From contig CAZKFG010000011.1 of NCBI GenBank assembly GCA_964551985.1, positions 1-42,129 of the forward strand: DNA of 42,129 nt, given 5' to 3'. Shown piece by piece: positions 16,088-24,114 of this stretch. A program made the position numbers and the translations under genes. The notes beneath the pieces were generated by a model that saw nothing but the letters and a program-made list of their open reading frames with translations, ran no database searches and was not told the DNA's origin. Within the stretch, counting starts at the first letter, position 1, and every line of letters starts with the position of its first letter. This DNA is from CAZKFG01 sp964551985. Lineage in GTDB: Bacteria; Bacillota; Negativicutes; Acidaminococcales; JAISLQ01.

Positions 16088-16876
16088 ATGTTTAATGAAA
16101 AGCAAAGACCTAAAAAAAGGTTGTTTTTAGCCTTGATTTTAGGCAGCTTAGCTGTTTTAAGTGCTGTAATATACATTGTTTGGAAAATGATGATACCAGG
16201 TTTATACAGTATTAGTGAATCTTTACCTATGATTGTTGGCACAATAATTATATTCACAATTACTTTTGGCATTTTTTTGTTTTTCTTGACAATACTGACA
16301 GTTATGGGTATTCCGTTGTTTAAAATATTTAGACCACTAGCATGGAGTTTAGTCATTTTACTCTTTCCGTTAGCTGTTTTTTTAGGCAAGTTATTAAAAA
16401 TTAAAAAAGAACGTATAGAGCGTTCTTTTATAGAGTTTAGCAATCACTTATTCAGACAAAAGCAGCTTATAGTACCAGCTGAAAAGATACTTTTGCTGTT
16501 ACCACATTGCTTGCAACTAGATACTTGTATTTACAAAATCACTCAAGATGTTACAAACTGTAAACAGTGCGGCAGATGCTGCATTGGTTCTTTGCTTGCT
16601 GTGTGTAAAAAGTATAATGTACATATGGCTGTTGTGCCAGGTGGTACGCTCGCCCGCAGGGTTGTTATGCAGCTAAGACCAAAGGTCGTTTTGGCTGTTG
16701 CTTGTGAAAGAGATTTGACAAGTGGCATACAAGACGTTTTTCCACTACCTGTATTTGGTGTTTTAAACAGAAGACCACAAGGTCCATGTTTTAATACTGT
16801 TGTTGATGCAAATGTAGTTGAGCAGGCTATACTTTCTTTAATAGGTAAAGGAGATGTTGATGAAACAAAATCCTAA
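16088..16876 (+). CDS. DUF116-family membrane protein with cysteine cluster
   Basis: This 262-aa protein has about three N-terminal hydrophobic segments (roughly 13-33, 44-75 and 82-102). A C-terminal soluble domain of the DUF116 type follows, rich in conserved cysteines: NCKQCGRCC, a Cys in LAVCKKYNV, ACERDL and GPCFNT. The cluster suggests metal or Fe-S binding, but no activity is established that I know of. ATG at 16088 has GGAG 8 nt upstream; an in-frame TTG at 16073 inside fmt is rejected. The gene overlaps rsmB by 17 nt, and this fmt-DUF116-rsmB placement is one I associate with Negativicutes and relatives. Confidence 0.8.
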   Translation: MFNEKQRPKKRLFLALILGSLAVLSAVIYIVWKMMIPGLYSISESLPMIVGTIIIFTITFGIFLFFLTILTVMGIPLFKIFRPLAWSLVILLFPLAVFLGKLLKIKKERIERSFIEFSNHLFRQKQLIVPAEKILLLLPHCLQLDTCIYKITQDVTNCKQCGRCCIGSLLAVCKKYNVHMAVVPGGTLARRVVMQLRPKVVLAVACERDLTSGIQDVFPLPVFGVLNRRPQGPCFNTVVDANVVEQAILSLIGKGDVDETKS

Positions 16877-18200
16877 AACAAATTTAGATGCGCGAATGAT
16901 AGCTTTGAAAGTGCTATCTGAAGTTTGGCAAGACAAAGCTTATGCTAATATTGCCTTAAATGCTACTTTAAATAAAAATCAGCTAAATGACTTGGATAGA
17001 AGATTTGTAACAGAACTTGTTTATGGAGCGGTTAAAGCTGGTGGAACATTGGATTTGATTTTAAAAATATTTATTAATAAACCTTTAGAAAAATTGTTTC
17101 CACCAATTTTAAATATACTGAGATTAGGAATATATCAAATATTTTTTCTTGATAAAATACCAGACTCTGCAGCTTGCAATCAGGCTGTAAATCAAGCTAA
17201 AAAATACGGACATCAAGGTACGATAAAATTAGTTAATGCAGTTTTGCGAAATGCTGTGCGTTTTAAAGAAAGTGAAGAATTTGCTCAAGATGAATTTATT
17301 AATCAAGCAATACTTCTACAACACCCTAAATGGCTTATAGATTTTTTGGAAAAGCGCTTTGGTCAAGCTGGTATGATAGATTTTTGTTTAGAAGATAATA
17401 ATCCGTCGAGTGTTTGTTTGCGAGTAAATACTTTAAAAACTACAAGAGAAAAATTGCAAGAAATCTTAAAAGAAGAAGAAATTTTTACACAACCGTCTTT
17501 GCTAAGTCAAGATGGGCTTATTTGTGAAAGTATACATTCTATTGCTAGTTTAACTAGTTTTAAACAAGGTTTATTTCAAATACAAGACCAAAGCTCTATG
17601 CTTGTTGCTACTTATCTTGATGCAAAAGCTAATGATAAAGTACTTGATTTGTGTGCGGCTCCAGGCGGTAAAACAACTCATATAGCTCAAACCATGCAAA
17701 ATAAAGGACAAATTGTTGCTTGTGATATACATGAGCATAAATTGAAAATAATTGGTCAAAATGCCGCTAGACTAGGCATAACAATAATAGATACTTGCTT
17801 AAATGATGCGACTGTTTTAAATAAAGATTGGTTGGAGAACTTTGATAAAGTACTTGTTGATGTACCTTGTTCGGGACTTGGAGTTTTAAAAAGAAGACCT
17901 GATTTGAGGTGGCGTAAACAAAAAGAAGAAATGTCTTTGTTGCCAAAGCTACAAATGAGCATACTAAATAATGCTGCAAAATATTTGAAAATTGGTGGTA
18001 CTTTGATTTACAGTACTTGTACAATAAACGAAGAAGAAAACTTTTTGCTTGTAGAGAAATTTTTGCGAGATAATCAAAACTACTCTATTTGTCAAATAAG
18101 AGAGCCAATAACAGATAAAATAGTAGATTACATAGAACTTTTACCACATATAGATAAAACAGATGGCTTTTTTATATGTAAAATTAAGCGTGAACAGTAG
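16860..18200 (+). CDS. rsmB: 16S rRNA (cytosine-967-C5)-methyltransferase RsmB
   Basis: RsmB methylates C967 of 16S rRNA with SAM. The 446-aa protein has an N-terminal NusB-like RNA-binding domain (about 1-140, with the DRRFVTELVYGAVK motif). The C-terminal Rossmann methyltransferase has CAAPGGKTTHIA, the VPCSGLGVLKRRPDLRW cysteine and the second catalytic cysteine in YSTCTINEEEN. The start is ATG at 16860, 6 nt after AAAGGAG; an ATG at 16854 abuts that site. It overlaps the DUF116 gene, so the two are translationally coupled. Confidence 0.94.
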   Translation: MKQNPKTNLDARMIALKVLSEVWQDKAYANIALNATLNKNQLNDLDRRFVTELVYGAVKAGGTLDLILKIFINKPLEKLFPPILNILRLGIYQIFFLDKIPDSAACNQAVNQAKKYGHQGTIKLVNAVLRNAVRFKESEEFAQDEFINQAILLQHPKWLIDFLEKRFGQAGMIDFCLEDNNPSSVCLRVNTLKTTREKLQEILKEEEIFTQPSLLSQDGLICESIHSIASLTSFKQGLFQIQDQSSMLVATYLDAKANDKVLDLCAAPGGKTTHIAQTMQNKGQIVACDIHEHKLKIIGQNAARLGITIIDTCLNDATVLNKDWLENFDKVLVDVPCSGLGVLKRRPDLRWRKQKEEMSLLPKLQMSILNNAAKYLKIGGTLIYSTCTINEEENFLLVEKFLRDNQNYSICQIREPITDKIVDYIELLPHIDKTDGFFICKIKREQ

Positions 18201-18214
18201 GTTAAATAAAATTA

Positions 18215-19273
18215 ATGCAAAAACAAGAGATATTTGCTTTAGATAAAAAAGCATTACAAGAGAGCATTGCAAACTTAAAACTACCAACCTTTCGCAGCAA
18301 TCAAATATTAGATTGGTTGTATAAAAAACATGTTTTTGACTTTGCTCAGATGACCAATTTAGCTAAAAAAGATGTTGAACTTTTAAAAAACGACTGCAAA
18401 ATCTTGCCGGAAAATATAAATATTTTAGCAGATAGTAGGTCTAAAGATGGTTTGACAAACAAGCTGCTTATTGAGTTTGAAGATAAAAATACTATTGAAG
18501 CTGTCGGCATGAAACATGATTATGGTAATAGCATCTGCATATCAAGCCAAGTTGGTTGCGCAATTAACTGTAAATTTTGCGCAAGTACTTTAAATGGCTT
18601 TGTAAGAAACTTGACGGCTGGCGAAATGTTAGCACAAGTTGCTTTATTTAAAAAACAATTTAGTCAAACTGGACAGGATGTAAACAATATAGTTATAATG
18701 GGGTCGGGGGAGCCGTTGTTAAATTATGATAATTTATTGCAATTTTTGCATCTTATCCACGACAAAGATATTTACAATTGTGGTTTTCGAAATATAACAA
18801 TATCTACTTGTGGGATAGTTCCACAAATAAATAATTTAGCCAAAGAAAATATTCCCGTAAATTTAGCTATATCTTTGCACGCACCAGAAGATGATTTGAG
18901 AAGTAGCTTGATGCCTATAAATGATAAATATAAAATAAAAGATGTTATAGATAGTGCAACAGGTTACGCAAATACTACTAAAAGGCAGATAACTTATGAA
19001 TATATGCTTATAAAAGGTGTAAATGACAGTAAAGAGATGGCAAACAAGTTGGCTTTATTACTTAAAAATAAGCTTGTGTCAGTAAATTTAATTCCTGTTA
19101 ATCCAGTTGCTGAATTAAATTGGGAAAGACCTGAACAAAAAGCTATTAGCGACTTTTTAGTCGTTCTTAAAAAACATAATATAAGCGCAACTGTAAGAAA
19201 AGAAATGGGTACAGATATAATGGCTGCATGTGGTCAGTTAAGGCGTAAGCATTTGCAGGCGCAAAATAATTAA
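18215..19273 (+). CDS. rlmN: Dual-specificity RNA methyltransferase RlmN
   Basis: RlmN is a radical SAM enzyme that methylates A2503 of 23S rRNA and A37 of some tRNAs at C2, aiding translational fidelity. The 352-aa protein has the CxxxCxxC cluster motif (C115, C119, C122 in CAINCKFC), GSGEPL, and the acceptor cysteine near the end in MAACGQL (about C339). ATG at 18215 gives the normal length, but the Shine-Dalgarno is poor (TAGG), suggesting dependence on coupling with rsmB, 14 nt upstream. Confidence 0.94.
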   Translation: MQKQEIFALDKKALQESIANLKLPTFRSNQILDWLYKKHVFDFAQMTNLAKKDVELLKNDCKILPENINILADSRSKDGLTNKLLIEFEDKNTIEAVGMKHDYGNSICISSQVGCAINCKFCASTLNGFVRNLTAGEMLAQVALFKKQFSQTGQDVNNIVIMGSGEPLLNYDNLLQFLHLIHDKDIYNCGFRNITISTCGIVPQINNLAKENIPVNLAISLHAPEDDLRSSLMPINDKYKIKDVIDSATGYANTTKRQITYEYMLIKGVNDSKEMANKLALLLKNKLVSVNLIPVNPVAELNWERPEQKAISDFLVVLKKHNISATVRKEMGTDIMAACGQLRRKHLQAQNN

Positions 19274-19288
19274 AAAGGATTGACTAAA

Positions 19289-19720
19289 GTGTTTAATTTT
19301 AAAAAGATTTTCAAAATTGCTAAAAAAACCAGACCAATCAAGATAGAAAAATCAAATGAACAAATTAAAGAGGCAGAACAAACAAAAATTTTTACAATAA
19401 AAGCAGATTTTAAAGAGATAAAACAACCTTTGCCGGCGAAATTAAAAGTTATTGCAGGAAACGACTTGAATCTTACAATCGATGTTTATACAGCACAAAT
19501 AAATATAGGCAGACATTCAGATAGTCAATTGTTTTTACAAGATAGCAGTGTTTCAAGACTACACGCTTTTATTTTAAACGAAGACGGGCAGCATTTAATT
19601 TATGATGGTAAAAGTCGAAATGGAACATATCTTAACGGTCAGAGAATAACCAAGCAAACTTTACAGCACGGTGATATAATAAAGATAGGAAATACCGTTA
19701 TTGTTTATGAATTACAATAA
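19289..19720 (+). CDS. Small FHA-domain protein
   Basis: FHA domains bind phosphothreonine peptides. This 143-aa protein has a basic N-terminal helix and charged stretch (1-50), then one FHA domain (about 52-143) with the canonical GR (74-75), SSVSRLH (87-92), SRNGTYLNG and HGDIIKIG. There is no membrane segment. GTG at 19289 lies 9 nt after AAAGGA; an in-frame TTG at 19280 abuts that site. It sits directly before a PP2C phosphatase and a PASTA kinase, so it is probably a phospho-reader or substrate of that pair, like GarA/FhaB-type proteins. T32 (in EQTKIF) is a conceivable phosphosite (inference). Confidence 0.82.
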   Translation: MFNFKKIFKIAKKTRPIKIEKSNEQIKEAEQTKIFTIKADFKEIKQPLPAKLKVIAGNDLNLTIDVYTAQINIGRHSDSQLFLQDSSVSRLHAFILNEDGQHLIYDGKSRNGTYLNGQRITKQTLQHGDIIKIGNTVIVYELQ

Positions 19721-19740
19721 AAAAGGCAGGTGTCTTGCGG

Positions 19741-20451
19741 GTGAAGATAGCAGGTAAAACAGATAAGGGAATTGTTCGAGACATAAATGAAGACAGTATT
19801 TTTTTTGATGATAGCATTTGTATCTTAGCTGATGGTATGGGCGGTCATATGGCAGGTGATGTAGCTAGTAAAGAAGCAATTTTAAATATAGGTAATTTTT
19901 GGCTTAAAAATAAAGATGATATATCAGATACAACTGAACTGCTTATAAAATCAATTCAGTATTCTAACAAAATAATTTTTGATAAAGCTAAATCTGATGA
20001 TAAGTTAAAAGGTATGGGAACAACAATAGCTATAACAGTATTAAAAGATGAAAAGTTGTTTTATGCCCATGTTGGTGATAGTAGAATTTATTTGTTTAAA
20101 AACAATGTTTTGAGAAAACTTACAACAGATCATTCGCTAGTTGAACAACTATTGCAAGCAGGTCAAATAAGTAGAAAAGAAGCACGGAATTATCCTAGTA
20201 AAAATGTCATTACAAAAGCGGTTGGCACAAGCGAAGATATTATGCCAGATGTTGGCTGCACGGAACTTGAAAAAGGTGATTTAGTAATAATTTGTTCAGA
20301 TGGTCTGACTAATATGCTTTCAAAGTATAAAATGACAAAAATAATAAAAGAGAACATTTTTGATTTAGATAAAATGGTAGAATGTTTTATTGACAAAGCA
20401 AACCAAGCTGGCGGACAAGATAATATAAGTGTTATTTGCTGGCACTATTAG
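19741..20451 (+). CDS. stp: PP2C-family Ser/Thr phosphatase
   Basis: This PPM-type metal-dependent phosphatase is the usual antagonist of PASTA kinases (PrpC/Stp). The 236-aa protein shows all core motifs: RDINEDS, ADGMGGHMAGDVAS, GMGTTIA, HVGDSRIYL, TTDHSLVEQL, ICSDGLTNML and GGQDNISV, including the metal-binding aspartates. I choose GTG at 19741 (AGGTG 8 nt upstream); TTG at 19735 is possible but too close to that site. Cotranscription with the next gene, prkC, is strongly suggested by a 16-nt gap. Confidence 0.93.
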   Translation: MKIAGKTDKGIVRDINEDSIFFDDSICILADGMGGHMAGDVASKEAILNIGNFWLKNKDDISDTTELLIKSIQYSNKIIFDKAKSDDKLKGMGTTIAITVLKDEKLFYAHVGDSRIYLFKNNVLRKLTTDHSLVEQLLQAGQISRKEARNYPSKNVITKAVGTSEDIMPDVGCTELEKGDLVIICSDGLTNMLSKYKMTKIIKENIFDLDKMVECFIDKANQAGGQDNISVICWHY

Positions 20452-20467
20452 ATGTGAGGTTTTACTT

Positions 20468-22327
20468 TTGAAAGATAAAATATTGCAAGATAGATATAAG
20501 ATAACAGAATATATTGGCTGTGGAGGAATGGCGCAAGTATATAAAGCTTTAGATCTTGTTTTAGAGCGAGAGGTAGCCGTTAAAATTTTGCGTTCACAAT
20601 TTGCAGGAGATGCAAATTTCATAAAAAAATTCCGACGTGAAGCACAAGCAGCTGGCGGTATTACAGATAGTAATATTGTTAGCATTTTTGACGTTGGCGA
20701 ACAAGATGGCATACATTATATAATTATGGAATATGTACCAGGCGAGACTTTACAAAAACTGCTCAATCAAAAAACAGCGCTAGATTACAACCAAGCAATT
20801 TTTATTGCTACAGGAATAGCTAAGGCGTTAAGCAAAGCTCACGCTAGTGGTATAGTGCATTGTGATATTAAGCCGCACAATATTCTTATAGATGAAAATG
20901 GTAACCCAAAGGTGAGCGATTTTGGCATAGCACATGCCATAAGTTCGTGTACAATGACTTTTGAAGGCTCGATTTTAGGCTCCATACATTATTTATCGCC
21001 AGAACAAGCCAAAGGACAACATGTAACTTTTAGTTCTGATATATATTCGTTAGGTATTGTGTTTTTTGAAATGCTTACAGGAAAATTACCATTTATGGCA
21101 GATACTCCAATAGCAATAGCAATGCAACATGCCCAGTCGGTGCCACCGGTACTAAGAGAGTTTAAAAAAGATGTTCCAGCTGTTTTAGAGAGTATAGTCA
21201 GCAAGGCATTAGCGAAAAATCCCAAAGATCGTTTTAAAAATGCCGAAGAATTTATTCAAGCCTTAAATTTTGCTCAAGCTTATATTGAAGGACAAGAAGA
21301 CTATCTTCCTGAAGATGCAACAATTTTTTTAGATGCTACAATTAATGAAGAAAAGTCAGAGTATAAAAAACCTTATTTGAATAAATTAATGAAGTTTTGG
21401 AACAATAAAGTATTTCGCCCGATTTTGTTAACAGTACTTTTGATACTAGGCTTTTTAGTAGGTAGTTTTTTGGTGTTTGGAAATTTGGCGACGCTTGGAG
21501 AAGTGAAAGTCCCAGACGTTACTGGAAAAAGCAAAGATGATGCTATAAAAATTTTGCAAAAAGCATCTTTAGATTTTACAATAGTTGAAGAATTTAATGA
21601 CAAAATTATCTCAGGGGTAGTCATAAACCAAAGTCCAGAACAAGGTTCTATCGTTAAAGAAAAAAGAAAAATAGATTTGATTGTAAGTAAGGGTGCGGAA
21701 CTTTTTGATGTTCCTGATATTGTGGGGATTAAAATTGATCAAGCAGAACAAGTTTTGCAAAAAAAATCGTTACACATAGGTAAAATAGAAGAAAAAGATG
21801 AAAAAGATAAACCGCCAGGAACAATATTGTCACAAAATCCGGCTGTTCCTTCAATGGTAGGAATAAATGCTAAAATAGATGTTGTAATAGTTACTACAGA
21901 TAAAAATAAAGTTGCAATGGCAGATTTATCAGGAATGACACTAGAAGTTGCAAAAGAAAAACTTACTTCTTTGAAACTCAAGCTAAAAGATGTCCAAAAT
22001 AGATTTACATCAGCGGTTGCCAGTGGTATTGTAGTTGGTCAATCACCAGCACCAGAACAGCCAGTAATGCAAGGTAGTGAAGTAACTTTGGTTATTGCAA
22101 GAGCAATTGCAGAACAAGAGCGGCAAGAAATTATAGAATTTATTGTGCCCAAAGGTGCTAGAGAACAAGATATACAAATAGTTGTTACAGACAACAAAAA
22201 TCGCCGAGTAGTTTATAATGAAAATCATAACCCTGGTGAGAGAATTAGAAAAAATATTGAAGGAATAGGGTCTGTTAGAGTGCAATTTTATAGCAATGGT
22301 AAACTAATAGAGGAGAAATACATTTGA
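20468..22327 (+). CDS. prkC: PASTA-domain Ser/Thr protein kinase (PrkC/PknB type)
   Basis: This membrane kinase senses cell-wall fragments and adjusts division, envelope synthesis and metabolism. The 619-aa order is: kinase domain (about 10-270) with Gly loop IGCGGMAQVYKA, K39, catalytic HCDIKPHN (131-138) and DFG (151-153); a juxtamembrane stretch; one TM helix (about 318-338); and three extracytoplasmic PASTA repeats (about 346-411, 413-480 and 483-550). A C-terminal tail of about 70 residues follows. The catalytic loop reads HCD rather than HRD, making it a non-RD kinase. The start is TTG at 20468 with GAGG 8 nt upstream. It follows stp and overlaps rsgA by 4 nt. Confidence 0.95.
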   Translation: MKDKILQDRYKITEYIGCGGMAQVYKALDLVLEREVAVKILRSQFAGDANFIKKFRREAQAAGGITDSNIVSIFDVGEQDGIHYIIMEYVPGETLQKLLNQKTALDYNQAIFIATGIAKALSKAHASGIVHCDIKPHNILIDENGNPKVSDFGIAHAISSCTMTFEGSILGSIHYLSPEQAKGQHVTFSSDIYSLGIVFFEMLTGKLPFMADTPIAIAMQHAQSVPPVLREFKKDVPAVLESIVSKALAKNPKDRFKNAEEFIQALNFAQAYIEGQEDYLPEDATIFLDATINEEKSEYKKPYLNKLMKFWNNKVFRPILLTVLLILGFLVGSFLVFGNLATLGEVKVPDVTGKSKDDAIKILQKASLDFTIVEEFNDKIISGVVINQSPEQGSIVKEKRKIDLIVSKGAELFDVPDIVGIKIDQAEQVLQKKSLHIGKIEEKDEKDKPPGTILSQNPAVPSMVGINAKIDVVIVTTDKNKVAMADLSGMTLEVAKEKLTSLKLKLKDVQNRFTSAVASGIVVGQSPAPEQPVMQGSEVTLVIARAIAEQERQEIIEFIVPKGAREQDIQIVVTDNKNRRVVYNENHNPGERIRKNIEGIGSVRVQFYSNGKLIEEKYI

Positions 22328-23202
22328 TTGAAAATGTAGGTACTATAATAAAAAACTATAATGGTTATTATTATGTTGCTTTAAGTAATAAAACTGTTGC
22401 TTGTAAACTGCGCGGAAGACTGAAAAAAGAGAAGTTTTCTATTCTTACGGGCGATAGAGTTCAGATAAGCCTAAATGAAGATAAATCAGAGGGTAATATT
22501 GAACAGGTTTTGTCAAGAAAAAATCGGTTGATCAAACCTGCAGTAGCTAATATAGACCAGATAGTGCTAGTGTTTTCATTGAAAAACCCAGATTACAAAC
22601 AAAATATTGTTGATAGATTTTTAGTCTTGGCAAGTCAAGCAGATATTCCAATAATAATTTGTTTTAACAAAGTTGATTTGTCAGATATAAAAAGTTGTAA
22701 AAATATTGCTCAAATATATGAGCAGATCGGCTATGAAGTGCTTTTCGTATCAGTACTTACAGGCGAAGGATTAGATGGATTAACAGCTAAATTGCATAAT
22801 AAAATAACCGTTTTTGCAGGTCTATCCGGTGTTGGGAAATCAAGCATTTTAAATTATCTAAACCCTGAATTTTCCTTAGCTACAGGTGAAGTAAGTGAAA
22901 AAAACAACAAAGGTAGGCATACAACAAGGTATTCGCAGTTGATTGGTTTTGATGGAGGTTATATAATTGATACACCAGGTTATGCATTGAACGAATTTAC
23001 TGATTTTAGCAAAGAGCAAGTAAGTAGCGCTTTTAAAGAATTTGATAAATACAAAAATGATTGTAGATTCAATGGTTGCAATCATCTTTTGGAGCCAAGT
23101 TGTGCAGTGAAAATGGCAGTAGAGAAAAATATTATTGATAAAAATCGTTATCAGAATTATTGTGATATAATAAGTGATTTAAAAGAGAGGAAATACAAAT
23201 GA
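22324..23202 (+). CDS. rsgA: Ribosome small subunit GTPase RsgA
   Basis: RsgA is a circularly permuted GTPase that checks late 30S maturation. The 292-aa protein has an N-terminal OB fold, then G4 (NKVD) before G1 (GLSGVGKSS, from about residue 166), then G3 DTPG. The C-terminal zinc knuckle reads CRFNGCNHLLEPSC. The start is TTG at 22324, overlapping the prkC stop, after AGAGGAG. Neighbouring prkC and rpe in this order is common in Firmicutes, where PrkC can phosphorylate RsgA. Confidence 0.96.
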   Translation: MIENVGTIIKNYNGYYYVALSNKTVACKLRGRLKKEKFSILTGDRVQISLNEDKSEGNIEQVLSRKNRLIKPAVANIDQIVLVFSLKNPDYKQNIVDRFLVLASQADIPIIICFNKVDLSDIKSCKNIAQIYEQIGYEVLFVSVLTGEGLDGLTAKLHNKITVFAGLSGVGKSSILNYLNPEFSLATGEVSEKNNKGRHTTRYSQLIGFDGGYIIDTPGYALNEFTDFSKEQVSSAFKEFDKYKNDCRFNGCNHLLEPSCAVKMAVEKNIIDKNRYQNYCDIISDLKERKYK

Positions 23203-23861
23203 TAAAAATAGCACCATCAATATTGTCAGCTGATTTTTCAAAACTCGGCCAAGAGGCTTTAGCAATAGAAAAAGCAGGTGCAGATTGGGTACATATAGAT
23301 GTAATGGATGGACATTTTGTACCAAACCTTACCTTTGGAGCGCCGGTAGTGAGCAAAATAAGACCAATTACTGATATGTTTTTTGACTGTCACCTTATGG
23401 TAGAGAACCCAACAAATCTTGTTGATGATTTTGTCAACGCTGGAGCAGATTTAATTACTGTACATGTAGAGACGGAAAACCATTTGCACAGGCTGATAAA
23501 TAAAATAAAAACCAGTAAATCTCACAATGGTAAATTTGTAAAGGCGGGCATATCTTTAAATCCAGCAACACCTTTAGTTTTAGTTGAAGAATTACTATGC
23601 GAAGTGGACTTGATTTTAATTATGTCTGTAAACCCTGGATTTGCCAATCAAAAGTTTATCACTTCGGCAGTAGATAAAATACATAGATTAAAAGAAATGC
23701 TTGTCAAAGCTAATAGTAATGCGCTAATCCAAGTTGATGGTGGTATAAATGAACAAACTGCCAAACAAGTAATACAAGCAGGTGCAGATGTTCTAGTTGC
23801 AGGTAGCGCTATTTATGGGTCATCTGACATAGCTGAGGCTATAAAAGCCTTGCGCGAGTAA
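23199..23861 (+). CDS. rpe: Ribulose-phosphate 3-epimerase
   Basis: Rpe interconverts ribulose-5-P and xylulose-5-P in the pentose phosphate pathway, also supplying the ribulose-5-P used by RibBA. The 220-aa TIM barrel shows IAPSILSADFSKL, the HIDVMDGHFVPNLTFG metal site, DCHLMVENP, MSVNPGFANQKF and QVDGGINEQTA. It overlaps rsgA by 4 nt (ATGA). It is the last gene before the FMN riboswitch, with no terminator in between, so read-through into the rib leader is possible. Confidence 0.96.
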   Translation: MIKIAPSILSADFSKLGQEALAIEKAGADWVHIDVMDGHFVPNLTFGAPVVSKIRPITDMFFDCHLMVENPTNLVDDFVNAGADLITVHVETENHLHRLINKIKTSKSHNGKFVKAGISLNPATPLVLVEELLCEVDLILIMSVNPGFANQKFITSAVDKIHRLKEMLVKANSNALIQVDGGINEQTAKQVIQAGADVLVAGSAIYGSSDIAEAIKALRE

Positions 23862-23863
23862 AC

Positions 23864-23892
23864 TTGCTATTTGTAAAAATAAATGTTATAAT
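23864..23892 (+). promoter_or_regulatory. Promoter of the FMN-riboswitch rib operon
   Basis: TTGCTA (23864-23869) and a perfect TATAAT (23887-23892) are 17 nt apart, and the -10 carries an upstream TG extension. The -35 begins 3 nt after the rpe stop. The predicted RNA start near 23899 lies about 25 nt before the aptamer. Confidence 0.75.
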
Positions 23893-23922
23893 ATACACAT
23901 AAATTTAATAAAGACAAAATAG

Positions 23923-24038
23923 CCTTTGGGGCAGGGTGAGGTTTGACCAATTCCCTACCGGCGGTAATAGTCCGCGAGCTTTTTAAGCACGAATCGGTGT
24001 GATTCCGATACCGACAGTAAAGTCTGGATGAGAAAAGG
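23923..24038 (+). ncRNA. FMN riboswitch (RFN element)
   Basis: The RFN consensus blocks occur in order: GGGGCAGGGTGA, TTCCCTACCGGCGGTAATAG, TCCGCGAGC, ATCGGTGTGATTCCGATACC, GACAGTAAAGTC and GGATGAGA. P1 forms between CCTTT (from 23923) and AAAGG (to 24038). Bound FMN represses riboflavin synthesis, and the element stands directly in front of ribD. Confidence 0.96.
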
Positions 24039-24049
24039 TGTATAAATTT

Positions 24050-24099
24050 AATCATACAACTAACCAAAGGGATAGTTTTAGTATGATTTATTTATTTTT
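24050..24099 (+). terminator. FMN-regulated intrinsic terminator
   Basis: An 8-bp stem (24050-24057 with 24081-24088), extended past a bulge by 5 bp (24058-24062 with 24073-24077), is followed by a T-rich tract. Its loop contains CCAAAGG (24064-24070), fully complementary to CCTTTGG (23923-23929) in the 5' strand of the aptamer P1. This gives a plausible antiterminator when FMN is absent. Confidence 0.75.
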
Positions 24100-24114
24100 T
24101 GAGGGGTTTTAAAA

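Noticed and set aside
16405..16429. 9-bp inverted repeat inside the DUF116 gene
   Set aside because: Terminator-like stem, but not followed by a T-run on the plus strand and located within an intact coding region; probably chance in A/T-rich sequence.
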